Positions 11,655-24,600 of a DNA stretch of 64,000 nt are shown piece after piece. The notes under the pieces were generated by a model that ran no database searches, had not been told where the DNA came from, and saw only the letters and a list, made by a program, of their open reading frames with translations. This DNA is from Agrypnia vestita. Lineage: Eukaryota > Arthropoda > Insecta > Trichoptera > Phryganeidae. The stretch is from contig JADDOH010004204.1 of assembly GCA_016648135.1 (NCBI GenBank), positions 62,001-126,000 of the forward strand, written 5' to 3'. A program made the position numbers and the translations under genes. Numbering within the stretch: the stretch's first letter is position 1; each line of letters begins with the position of its first letter.

Positions 11655-11662
11655 CAAATGAC

Positions 11663-12561
11663 TAGGGATGGGCGTTGAATGGACGGACTAGTTGAAATCA
11701 ACCGTTGACGTTGCATCGACGCGTCGACCGTTTACGTTTATCGCATGGACTAGTTGAATTCGTAGACGGTGGACGATTCGTACAACAATGCAAAGCAACG
11801 AGCGAGAGCAAGACAAAACGTCTCTGTTTATTTCTCTCTCATCTCTCGCTGTCGACTTGTAGGGTATTGCTTGTAGATGCCATAGACGTCATAGACGGCT
11901 CGACGGGTAATTTCATTTCAACTCTAAAGTACACTACCATAGAGTGCAGATCTGTGTACACGAACTATGACTAGAGATTTGAAATTTGAATACATGCGTA
12001 GGGCGAGATAGGCTTAATAAGCTATTATCTATTATTTTTTACTTGATTTTTTGTGATGTCACGTGCGACGATTCGGTGAATTCCCAATTTTACGCTGTAT
12101 AAAATAAAACAATTCTGTTTAATTATTTTATTTTTTATTGAACTAATATTTTACTGCTTACACCTGATATTGTTGTGTATACCTACTTCTTTCTTTATTA
12201 TATATAGAAAGAAGTATATAAAACAATATGTAAAAGCCTATAATGTGCGTAAACAAATAAATAATAAAATATTTCTTTTTACATATAAGCACAAGTAGCG
12301 GTTTTACTTTCCCCGAAACTATATTCCTTCGAATTTCTTTAAATTTAAAAAATTAACGTCATAAAAATAGCCAACGATTGAGCCGTCGAGAAGCGTCGCG
12401 TTGAACTGTAGACAGTTGACCATCGTCCCGATGTTTACATAGAACGTCCGCGACGTCCACGTAACGAAGTTGACGAATTCAACTAGTTGATCGTCTCGTC
12501 GATGGATGGACGTGGACGGTCTCGTTTCGTCGACGGTAAATACGTCGACGACCCATCCCTA
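11663..12561. mobile_element. Non-autonomous hAT element with perfect 8-bp TSD
   Basis: The target duplication CAAATGAC is identical at 11655-11662 and 12562-12569. Terminal repeats are TAGGGATGGGCG and its near-complement CGACCCATCCCTA. Subterminal zones repeat GACTAGTTGAA and CGTCGACG-type words near both ends, as transposase-binding arrays do in hAT elements. The element is 899 bp and I see no transposase. The perfect TSD suggests a fairly recent insertion. Confidence 0.85.
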
Positions 12562-12569
12562 CAAATGAC

Positions 12570-13437
12570 GTGATGATCGTTTCTTGAAAACATGGCGGAT
12601 CCGTCCTGCATGGTAGTTGTGCGCTGTCGCACTATGGGCAGAGGTGTGCCCATAATGCAATCCACAAAAATTATCATATTGAATAGGAACTTCTTTCTAA
12701 TTTTTTTTAATGTTGAATAATTAACGAACGTAGAAAAAATAAAAATTCTCAATAAAATCACAAATTAAACAAAATTTCAGGCTCTAAATTTATAGTTTTT
12801 CACGACAAGGCAAATTGGTGCTTTACATTCAAAATACGTATTGTGTATTGCATTTTTTTGTGTATTTTTCAAGTTGAACAGTTTTTATGAGCTCTTCGTT
12901 TCCACTTGAAATTGAAGACAAATGATGGTGGGATGCAGAATTTCCTTTATTACCCAGTACAGTTGGCTCTTTGTATTCGGAATCAGACCACAACTTTCTT
13001 TCAACACATGATCTAGCCCAGAATCAGGCTCCACACCGCTTCATTTGTCGTTTGGTATGTTTTTGTCACCTGACAGATCTTGTTCCAACCACCGCTCGAT
13101 ATTAAAATCAGTAAAAGCTATTTTTAACTAAAACCATAAAAATCCTCAATTAAAAAAAATTACGTAACCACTTACCAGGGGTCTCTCACTCTCGGCGATA
13201 GGTTTTTACTCACCTGAGACAAAAGCATGCATGCACAACCTCGATGAGCACTCGCGCAGCACTGAGAGGTGCGGGGAAAAGGCAAAAGAACGAACAAGTT
13301 AATACAAAACTTAGGCACAAAAATACTCACGATTATTAATTCGACGGGATCTCTGAGACGTGTGGCAGGAGGTAAAGGGTTAACTGGGCTTCACTGTAAT
13401 TAATTTTGGTCTACTATACAATATTGAGGTCTTACAT
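12570..13437. other. Intergenic, nothing recognised
   Basis: This stretch contains a short hairpin TATGGGCA...TGCCCATA near 12634-12656 and otherwise no supported gene. Several open frames exist but none resembles a known family. Confidence 0.35.
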
Positions 13438-13830
13438 ATATCGAGTAGAAAGCCAAAAGGGTGTTAGGGCCGGTTGTTTCAAGTTGGATTAAAGTAAGCG
13501 TTCTTTTAAAGCATAGATTTTTACGTTCTCCACCAATCAGACGATCCGTTTTCCTAAAAATCTATGCTTTAATCGACCGCTTACTTTGATCGAACTTGAA
13601 ACAACCGGGCCTTAGTGATTATTTCGAAATTTACAGGAGCAAAATAAACTTTTGTCACTCTGATTTTGTCAATACTTCTTTAATTATTAAAGTTTTTCCG
13701 TGTGTGTTTTGGATTAAAAAATATGAAAATCGTTTAAAAATTAAAGAAACATTCACAAAACTTTGTTTTTCTCTCCTGTAAAGTTCGAAATAATCACTAA
13801 CGCCCTTTTGGCTTTCTACCTTCGATATGC
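13438..13830. mobile_element. Foldback element split by a Harbinger-like MITE
   Basis: Outer arms GTAGAAAGCCAAAAGGGTG... and the inverse ...CGCCCTTTTGGCTTTCTAC pair across the unit. The left arm is interrupted after GTTA by the MITE at 13467-13611, and resumes with GTGATTATTTCGAAATTTAC, which matches the right arm. The host is therefore older than its insertion. Superfamily not determined. Confidence 0.75.
13467..13611. mobile_element. Harbinger-like palindromic MITE
   Basis: GGGCCGGTTGTTTCAAG at the left end and CTTGAAACAACCGGGCC at the right, flanked by TTA (13464-13466 and 13612-13614). It is 145 bp and nearly fully self-complementary. Its insertion into the foldback arm is precise, which supports the TTA target assignment. 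Confidence 0.85.
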
Positions 13831-14040
13831 TCTAGTTAGAGCTGATTTAAAAATGCACGAAAAAATCCAAAGATAGCTCCAGAACAAGCTGATATATCCA
13901 GGCATTCAACAAAAAGCAATTGAAGAAACTTGCAGCCAAAGGCTTGGTGAAGATTACATTAAATTGCAGATGCATTTATTCACTGAGGCAACCGCCTGGA
14001 GGTCATCATTGACTTAGATGCATAGGAAGGGGTCAAGAAA

Positions 14041-14860
14041 ATAATATAGTCATACACTGGGTTTATACACTCGCATTTGGGCCTTGCCGCTCGTCAAGAT
14101 ATTCTGAACACGAGCCACCATTCACACATAAACGAGGGGCTCAGTTGCAATAGACGACGTCGAAATTGTGGCGGCATCCACACTGCGTTTACCGAGTTCA
14201 TATAATTATTCGTAAAATAAAAGTGCCACATTAGTGTTTATGATAATTTCGATTTGTATGCTGCTGCCAAAATTTATTGCTTAAATTTATAAGCAAACTG
14301 TCTTGGTTTATAAACGTCATCTTCTTCTGTGCCCTGCTCAAATAATATTTATTTCTGCTGCTGATATATGGCAAAGGCAACAATCAAAGAATTTTTCTTT
14401 GATTTTAATTCTACCACCGGTTTCCCTAAAATATTTGCTATGTGGGTCCAAGCATTGTTTATTTTATATGGCATTTATGCAGTGGGCTACAAATCATTGG
14501 TTCCGCTCGGTAAGGCCCAAAAAATGTCAAAATACATCCGTTGCCTCAATCCATTTTGTAAACAAAAAGGCTGTTGATGGATCAAAGAACGGTCTCGAAG
14601 TGAGCATTCGTGCAAATGTATGAACATTGTGCTCATCTCGCCACTCGTTCTTCGAACTCACGCTCAAAAACTGCCAACGACGCAAGCGGCGATTGGCAAG
14701 CCTGCTATTTACATACATACCCGATTCATGGTTTGTCGCGCGCTTCATCTCACAACTTGTGCGAATGTGTAAATGCGGCTGTAGGACAAACATTAAAAGA
14801 CTGGAGCATAATAATTTTTCTATTTATTGCTACCTATCTAAACAATAAATATATATAATA
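14041..14860. repeat. Unresolved repeat-like region downstream of IDH3B
   Basis: Words such as ACACTGGGTTTATACACTCG (14051), ACACTGCGTTTAC (14189) and the inverse CGAATGTGTAAATGCGGC (14763) look like drifting ends of one or more DNA elements. A 69-codon frame at 14368-14577 is open but matches nothing I know. I could not fix boundaries or a TSD. Confidence 0.3.
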
Positions 14861-15663
14861 TCAACAATCATGGAAAATTTGTACATTTTAATACACAGGA
14901 TTATTTACATAACAAAATAAACAATTTTAATAAATAATTACAACAAAACAATATGCTCCGTTTTCAATTTCAAAGCTGCTCTATCAACTAGAAACAAAAC
15001 TTATTTAATATCAAATTGATGTCTTTTAGAATTTTATTTTATAGTAACAATTACCCTTCTAAATAATTACGAGTTGGCAAGTGTGAGCCTATGCTATTCG
15101 TGTATGCTAAAATTGGGATGAATATATCAATTTGTAATAAGGCCTCTCAATCAGATCATGCGCAATCTCGCTATTCTATGTTAATTCATAACTTTGGTTA
15201 TATTCTTACGTAAGGGAATATGCGTGTACCCTTTCCATTGCATTATAAAATCCGTCCGTGGATTACGATACTATGCTTCGTTCGATTGCGTTAAAAAAAA
15301 TGTTAATTAAAATTAGTGAACTTATGTTTGCAACAAACATCAGAAAACATTGTAAAAAGTTAAATTTGATAAAAATTATCAAGCACTACTACGTAAAGAA
15401 AAAAAAAACATTAAAATTATTTAAAAAAATTAAATTTAATATACGGTTTAACGGTGAGGTGAAGCGTAGTTCAAATTCGTTTTAGCAAATTTCATTCTAG
15501 GTACTCCTTTGTAGAATATACAGTAATACTATATTTAACCAAGTAGGGTCTAAAAGTAGAAATTTCTTATTGTTTACGACTTTGGTGGATAAATATATAT
15601 ACATACATATATATCTCACAAATGTTTAACTATCCAAGCAATGTACGATGAGTGATGTCCGCT
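14861..15663. other. IDH3B 3' flank and probable 3' UTR
   Basis: AT-rich DNA just past the IDH3B stop on the minus strand. Part of it should be 3' UTR, but I could not place the poly(A) site with confidence. No other gene is visible. Confidence 0.4.
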
Positions 15664-18600
15664 CTACTTGAAGAGATGCAGGTTGTTGATGATGCTGGCC
15701 ACCACTTCGGAGGAGGAGTGGTGACCGCCCAGGTCGGGTGTGTGGACCAAGTCCTGCGAGAGCGTGCGCTCCACAGCGCGAGTGATGGTCCCCGCGTGGT
15801 GGTGGTGGCCCAGGTGTTCCAGCATGTCGACGGAGGCGTTGATCATTGCAATTGGGTTGGCAATGTTTTTGCCCGCAATCGCCGTACCTGAAGACACAAT
15901 TGATTTAGTGTTGATGATAATCTTTACATTTTTTACAATCGCTACAGAGGTAGACAGACCTCTTTCCATTTAAGAAAGACAATCGAATTAGTATGTGCAA
16001 GCCGTGCGTACAACTCAAATTGTTTCGCTGTGTTTACAGGTATAAACACCAACACAACGAAAGAATGTGCCTCGTATGCATAGCTTACACATACTAATTC
16101 AAAAGTCTTCTAGATCTCCAATCACAACGCAGTGCAAAAAACCTTATTTCCTGTCTGCGCCTTGTCAGCAAAGAGTTGCAAATTGTTTTTCTCCTTGATA
16201 ACCGCTGATAGTTTATGTTTTCTTCTAACAATTAAAGCTGTTAGCAGCAATTCATTTTACTAAAGTATAGTCTCTGTAATTCGATTCCTCTACAAACTGA
16301 ACCTTCAGTAATCCAGATTAGCCGATCAGTGAAAAGGCGACTTATTTTTTCAACTGTGTTAATGCTTGGTTTCAACTGTGTTAACTGCTTAAATTAGTGA
16401 AATACAAAAATGGCTGCTATTAAAAGAAAACACTAGACGTTAACCGATGAAGAAAAAATGTATTTTAAAAGAGATTTAAAAGTGGAAGTGGAAACATTCT
16501 TTTGAATGCAGTCTAGCTATAGTGACTCATGATTAAATTTTTGAGAATGCAAATGAATGAAAATGAGAGCATTATAGAAGGAAAAAACCTAACATAGATA
16601 CCGCAGAGCCTTGTTAATTCGAAATTCAAGGGACCCAAAAAAAAGATATATTTTTTGAATTATGTGCAACCCTGTTACTTTGAAATTCAGTTAAAAAAAA
16701 TCACAATGTGATTGTGAAATTCGTGAAAAAAGCCATTAATTTTGCGAAAAATATCTGTATTTTCTGCATATTCCAATCATTTTCAAAACACAATATTTAT
16801 AATGCAAATACAAAAATCGTGATATTTCTTATACTAAAGTACCCGATAATGGCATTTGTTCTCACTTGCGAAAGAAATCGTAATATTTTATCAATTTCTT
16901 TAATTCTCAAAAAAAAAAATTGTATGATGCTAACTAAAATGTATTGATATACGGCGTAAGCAGCTAAGAATTATTTCAAATCACGATTTACTGGTTAATT
17001 TTGAATAATCTGGGTTTGATACGTTAATATGAAGTTTATGAGCATTAAACAGAAACAAAACATAAAAAGAGAAGTTTATATTGCACCACACAGGCAGAGG
17101 CTGACCCCAAACTCGGGGATAAAAATAATGGAGCACTTAATATATGTGTGAGATGAAGAGATATGTGATTAATCAAAAATATATGTGTGAATCTGTCTGA
17201 TCCTTCATCCTGACTAGGGAATGCAATCCCGAGTCGAGATTGCCCTTTCGGGATCCCTCGAGATTAGAATTTCCGATCCCGCGGGATCCCTACGGATCGG
17301 GATCCCGAATACTTTTGTGTTGTTTTTTTATAGAGCTAAATAGCAATTAATGACAATGCCTTGCATTTTTATATCAGCAATTTTAATGAAATGGTCATTA
17401 TTAATCATTGTGTCTCATTAGTACTGCAAAATTGGAAAAAAATATTTTATTCAGTTAAATTGCTTCTACATTCTTAGGTAAGGTTACCTTCTTCTTTGGG
17501 CACACAATGATTTAAAAACTGACAAATCTGTGAAAATACTCTTCGGCGACACAGTGAACGCTTCGTTTTGACCGCGTAGCGGTCGCCTCGGCCGCGCGGC
17601 GGTCGCATCGGCCGCAAAGAGGTCGTCACGGCAGCGCAGCGATGGCACTACGGTTTCGACCGCGCAACCATTTGCCCTTTGCGCGGCCATTTCGGATACA
17701 TTTTGTTTTCAAGTTTTTCGGTCTATACTCCTGAACGCGCAGTCCGATCTTCGCGATCGGGGCGTCACCAGAAAGGGAGCTCAGCGCACAGTGTTTACCG
17801 TCAACCTTCTTCTTCGTTACTCAACCAACAGTGAGTCCGTCTTCTTCTTCTTTGTTACTTAATTATCAGTGAATCTGCCGCCAGGCTAAATTGCACGCGT
17901 AGCCATGCAACGGGCACCTAGTCATTGCATTAAAGTTTTTGTAGGCGTTTTTCCAAGCATCACTCAGTCAATGTAGAAGAGTACAAACTACTAACTAGAA
18001 TGCGACCATTATAAATTGGCATGCAAGAGAGGGCGTCCCTGTCGCATAACAGAAGTTGCCAGGGTGTACATTTTTTACACAATACATAATGTACAGAATG
18101 TCCGGTGACCGGTGTCGTAGCCTTTAACAGAAATTTGGTCAGGCAGCACCAAAGAAACCAAGCCGTAATGGCAGCCGTTCTATCTGTCAAACTGTCAGAC
18201 GGTAATATCGGTCCATTATTTGCTTTTTCAGCTTTGCAAAACTTTAATACCTCATTGGCAATTGTTCTTGCACCATCCCGGACTGTTTAGGATGTTTTGG
18301 AAATAATAATTCAGTGTATATTGGTAATCAAGATGTCACAGTTCCCGAGCAAATGCAAAATCGTGCGGGCGGGGCGGATTTTAGTTCCAAAGTCGCCGCA
18401 CGCCAAGTTATTGTGGTCAAGCAATAGTAGTAGTTTTTATTACTATGTTAGGTTGATAAAATACGGTAAATATTATCCAAAGCTATTCTCGTTATTTGAA
18501 TGTGACATGAACATAAGTTTTAAGTACTTACTAAAAGCTCTATAGACATATACAATTAAACATACAAAACATAAATGGTACGCACAAGGCCATACCAAGT

Positions 18601-21600
18601 TCGAAATAACTATTAATAAATTCCCAAAATATTTTAAAACCCGAGCGTCTAAAAAACTGAATTTAAAAATAGCTATATATAGGGTGGGTCTCCGCGTTAC
18701 GGTGGGAGAAATTCAGTAGGAATTTACAATATTTTAAGCAAAAAGGTAAATTAGAAAGCAACAACAAAAAACACTTTTTCAGGAAATTCAATAAAAAGTA
18801 AAAGGCACTTTTTTCTCAAAACACGATTCCGCGGACCGGCAGCGTAACAAGGTAAAAGTAATCTCGGCGAACTGAGGATGCTGAGTCTGCGGAATCTTCC
18901 TTTATTTATACTTAAAATCTAGACACAGCGGGAAATCAACGGTCAAAATGGGATTAGTAAGGGAGGGGAGAGACATCTCGAGAATACCCAGTGGCGGATG
19001 GTGGTCAGCGCAGCATTCCCGAGCGGATCATACTGTGCCGGCCCATCCTCCAGACGGACTATTTTGCCCGCCTAGCCAAATTATCTCCCAAACGGGGAGG
19101 TGTACATATGTAAATGTTACGTCAAATTGAACGCCTGGCACATCTGCATGTGAATTTAATTAGTACCAATGTGTCCGGATGTGTCGGCGTTCATAAATCG
19201 CCTCAAAAAAGGCCGATTCCTATCTCTCGATGTATCTCCTTCCAAACTAATCCGATTCTTTATTTTATAACGAATTCTGACAGGAAATGACATGCCAGGT
19301 TTTGTGCACTTTTTCTGAGTTCATCTCGTGAACTTTCTGATTTTACGGCGTTGCAAACTTTCCACGCGCCGCGTACGTCTGGTCCATAAACCAGCGGCCC
19401 CCGCCAGGCGCCGGCTTGTCGCGTTCAAACGTCGGCCTGCCTGACCATTTTAACGGCCTTTCAAATCTGCTGCGCAGTTATCTGAAAACTGGCAAAAAAC
19501 ATATTTTTGCTATTTAATTTAATCCGCGAGATCGGCCGTCATCCTCCACAGTGAGATACGTTTATTTCCGAATCTCGCGGATGTCCTAATAATGCACAAA
19601 ACCTTATATCTCCAGTCAGGATTCGTCAGTAATAAGACCGCTAATTCCACTCATTTTATTTACAATAAAAAATTACAAATTACATATAGAATAAAATTAC
19701 AAAAAATTCTTAAAACTATTCAAGTTGTCGAGGCCTCGACGCGAGTATAAGAAATATTATAAACTAAATGCATAAATGTTCAAAAAATAAACCTTATGGT
19801 AACAATTACACATACAATGAAAACGAAATATAAACAAACACATTGAAATTCTTAGAATAATATCGTCCAAGTCAATTAGTGAGTCAATACAATAGAAGTC
19901 AAATGAATGAAAACTAAATGGCGGAGATGGCGAGATTTCACTTCTTGGAAATTTTATCGGCAATATTGTCTCGTCCTAATGACCCCTTTTTCATTCATAT
20001 GCGGTCAACGATGATTCACTAATTGCTTTTCGCGGGCAATTTTTATTTACATCCTTTGAATTTATCGAATGGGCGCCAACACACACATACACACACACAC
20101 GGCCATATATTGTTATTTTTATTAAATTTAAAAAATTCAATTTTATGCCGCTGGATTGATCGTGTGCGAAACAATAAAAAATGCTGATCAATCCCGATAA
20201 TCTCGTCCGATTTTTCGGTTCGGCATTGATCTCGTAAAATGCCTTGATATCTCGCGGGATCGGGATTGCATTCTCTAATCCTGACAATGTCTATATCAAT
20301 AATCGTTACCAATTTTAGTTTGCTTCTTTGCCACTTGGCACATGATCGCACTGCATTGATACATGAAATACAGCGTGTCTCATAGCTAGTAGCAAAAACT
20401 TTACAGACGGATTGATAATGGGTCGAAAATGTTCAAGCAACAATGACCTAATATCAATAATCGTGGAGATATGTAATATCAAAATTTGCATTTTTAAAAA
20501 TATTTTTCTGACTTAGTTTTTTCAAAAGGTTGATTAGAGTAACTTGTATAGAAAATGAAAAATTCATTCGCTTTAATACAATTCAAATAAAATGATAAAA
20601 AACTTGCAAAAATATTTTTTCACACGGTTTCTAACATTTTATTTGAGTTGTATTGAAGCAAATCAATTTTTCATAATTGATATAAGTTACTGTAATGATA
20701 GTTAAACTTTTTGCAAAAAATAAGTCAGAAATATTTAAAAAAATATATATTTATATTGCTATGAGACACATTAAGTTATTGTAATGATAGTTAAACTTTT
20801 TGCAAAAAATAAGTCAGAAATATTTAAAAAAATATATATTTATATTGCTATGAGATACATGTATATGCAGACTGAAGGCATTTGTTATTGGGGTATTGGG
20901 TTGAGTTTGTAGTAAGTAATTTTTTTGTACTATTTTTTACATATGTTGTATCTGTTCTGTAAGTGTCTTATTAAAATAAATATGAAAAATAAACAATGGA
21001 GACTGAAGTAATATTATCGTCAACGAAGATGAGGTACTTTAACAGCTATAAAATAAACATCAAGTTACCAGTGTTCCTGGTGCCGGGCTCGAATACTGCG
21101 TAGTGGTCTCCGTAGTTCCTGCCTGACAGTAGGCCAGCGCCACCCACCAGCCCACACACGACATTGGACACGATGGTTCCGTACAGGTTGGTCATGATCA
21201 TCACATCAAACTGGTGCGGCCTGTAATAAAAAATTAACAAAAATAACTATCCAAACTGGGTTTCCAAACATATTTTAAAAGGGTGATTTCATATTCTTTT
21301 TTAAATAGAAAAATCTCAACATTATATTAATATTAAAAAAAGATTTTGAAAATCACAATTTTAAACTCCCGCCAAAACGTTTATTTTTGCATGTGACGTC
21401 AGGCATCAGTTTTTATGTCAATCTGACGTTTAACACGTAATAGCACATTCGCATACTTAGACATTCATTAGTGCGTCATAATGTCTGGGAAAAAGTTTTG
21501 TTGATATTGTATGGCACCCAAATGTAGAAATTCATTCAGGAAAACTGAAAAATCAAGCCAACATTATGGCATCAATTTCCAGTGAGTTATTGGATTTTCC

Positions 21601-24600
21601 TTGTGAAAATCTGTCCTACATTATTTTATATGTGTTCTTAGATAGTTATTTCATTAAAATAGGTCACAAACACCGCAAAATCTATATAAAAACCATGCAA
21701 ACACGAGTAAAGACAAAATGAAGACAGAAAACAGTGACCATAGAAAATAAACAAATTACAGTGACAAACATCATAGAATATGCTTTATCTATAATTCCTG
21801 CAAAGTGACGTCACATTGCATTTTGATGGAATCGCATTTTTTAAGATTATTATTATAAAAATTATGGATGAAAACATTATCCTACAACATTTTTAATTTA
21901 TTTAAAAAATAAATAATTTTTTTTACAATAAAGACAGTGACAGTTTTTACAATGGTATTTCTCTTCCACATGAGTAATATGTAACTTGTGAGTAGGAGAG
22001 GAGTATCATTAAATTTTAAATATATTAAATAGTAAGTAATACATACAATGTACCTATATAAAGAAGAAAAAAAGTAACTATAAGTCGACCACAGTCAAAA
22101 GACCATTCCGTAGCTTTGTCCGGCAAGAAGAAAGCGCGGAAAGTTGCCTGGCAAGCCCGTATTACAAGCCTCAATATGATATTCCAAATAAATATTTATT
22201 TTTTAGTTTAAAAAAGGTTACTTACTTACTAGTAAAATTTCTTTTGCATTCGTTTTTTGCATCGTAACAACACATATATTTTTTGCGCACATTCTTTTGA
22301 ATGCGGTCTACCTATAATATGCAAAATTAGTTACTTTTTTTCCACCATCCTAGTGCTAAGAATAATTACATTTCTATTTTCAGGTTGTACGGTTAACAAA
22401 TTGCACAGGCTAAATAAAATTAACATATGGACATAACTCACTTGGATACCAGCTGCATGCAGCAATTGTCAATGATCATGTCGTTGTGCTCAATCTCGGG
22501 GTACTCCTTGGCGATGCGGCGAGACGTCTCCAAGAACAGTCCATCAGACAGCTTCATGATGTTGGCCTTGTGAATGGTTGTCACCTGCAAACCACATGAG
22601 ATTAAATATCTTGTGGATTAACAAAAAAAACCTTTACCAGAAAGAGAGGGCGACCACAGAAGACGTGGCATGACCAGATTAACTAGATACTGGAAGATGG
22701 TCCCTTTAGAAGCCTCAACAACCGGCGAGCTCGCATGCGAAGATGTATGAATGTGGATGAGGCGAGAGTTGTATGTCAGGACAGAAGAGTGTGGCACTCT
22801 ATCCTCTCTGCCTACCCCCACGGGGAAACGGCGTGATGGTAAGTAAGTACCTTTACCATACTGACTCTCCCTGGAAAAAACTTCAGCCGAAGTATGTTTT
22901 TATTTTTTAATCTGGTCTAACATAGGGAAGAATAAGATTTGTTTTACCAATCAGTATAATTTCAACACTGATAATGCTTTTCCCACATTCTCGGCATCAT
23001 TTTAAAAAAAAATTATCATCTTCTTTCGCAACATTTTGATAATTCTATTAAAAATTCAATAATATTGACATCTTATTACAATTAATGTAATAGATTTGAG
23101 GGACATATGTCGCGAGGCACGAAAGAGAGAGCGAATGTTTATAAGATCGCGCGCCAGTCGAGAGAGCGCTTTTTTACACATCTGGAGACGACCGCTATAG
23201 ACTTTGTATAAAATTGCCGTATCACTGTTAAGCAAACTGTATTGTTACCCGTAATAAGGATCCAACTGTACCTGCATCTTTTATTGAAGAATCAAGATAC
23301 CACAATTAATAGTTTTGTTTGGCGTTCACATAACTTGTTCCTTGAACTTTTTGTGTAGTATGATAAACAATAGAAAATGACGAGACGCAAATACGAACTA
23401 TTATGTGAACTAAATGCAAGTATGATTAAAACTAACGTGGTAGACAATCAAAATAGATAAAGTGAAAAGTGACCTTCTTTCTGCCAGTCCTCTTAGCATA
23501 CTCAAAGGCGTAACGTGCCACTCGTTCGCTGTTATCGGCTGTGACCACTTTCATGGATTCTACTACACCATGCACCGACTCGTGCTCTAACATGGCATAC
23601 TCGCCTTCTGTGTTCTGCCTGAAAAGTACAAATCAAATTAAAAATCATCAATCAGACTAATCCATGATTATATATTACGTTTCAAATGCTAGTAACAACC
23701 ACCATGCATTCTCTCTAACCAGGATATTTTCTTAATACATATAGATAAAAAAGATACTAAAACAGCTCTGTGTTGGCAGTTCAAAATTCGACTACTTATT
23801 AAGGCATAGCATATGTGCATATATACATATATTTTTTCAATTTAAAAAAATAGATTTTACAGAAATGCTTTTGCGATCTATTGATATTGAATTTACAATA
23901 CAATGAAGAAGATAATGATAACTTCCGTTATCATTATCTTCTTCACAATCAGCGTATAAATTCACTTGATGGCAATGTGTTCGGACACTTTCAATAAACA
24001 GAACACAATAAACATTGGATAAGTTCTTTAAAAAAAAAACAAATGTTGGTGTACCATCAGGACCTAATAAAAGATTCCTCTTCTAAAAATTAGCCTAACC
24101 TCTATTAAATAAAACGCTTAACAATCATTGTTTTTTCATCCAAAAAGTAAACTTACAGTTTAAATTTTATTTGCGTATTTGTGGAGGCCTACAGTATATT
24201 TATGGCAACATGTAGAGATAGGAATTTTAGTTCAGTGATCTGAACTATCGCTCACCGAATCGATTAAAGATGAATATTGAGAGTCTGCTGTAAATTCATA
24301 CATCTAATACAAATAGGTTAGCTGAAGTAAATCACGTCCACAAAACAAATTTCGGTGATCGTGCTTTCACGGTGGCAGGACCAAAGTTATGGAACAAACT
24401 ACCTAATAAACTGAGACAAACAGACAGCTTACCACAGTTCAAAAAACAACTTAAGACGCATTTATTTAGACAATCCTATAAAAACTTATAGAATCTGACC
24501 ACAACAACACTAGCTAATGTTTTCCACTCCTATTGTGCACTCCGCGAAAACGCTTTTTGAAAATTCTTTCAGGCACTCCCAACTATTATAGTATTAAACT

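Noticed and set aside
17484..17690. Minus-strand frame rich in Arg/Ala in the 3-kb hAT
   Set aside because: It is produced by the GC-rich 20-bp tandem array, so the periodic composition explains the open frame.
23085..23330. Possible solo LTR (GCGAGGCACGAAAGAGAGAG... to ...TGCATCTTTTATTGAAG)
   Set aside because: The composition and a late TATT/GCATC stretch look LTR-like, but I could not find defined TG...CA ends or a target duplication.
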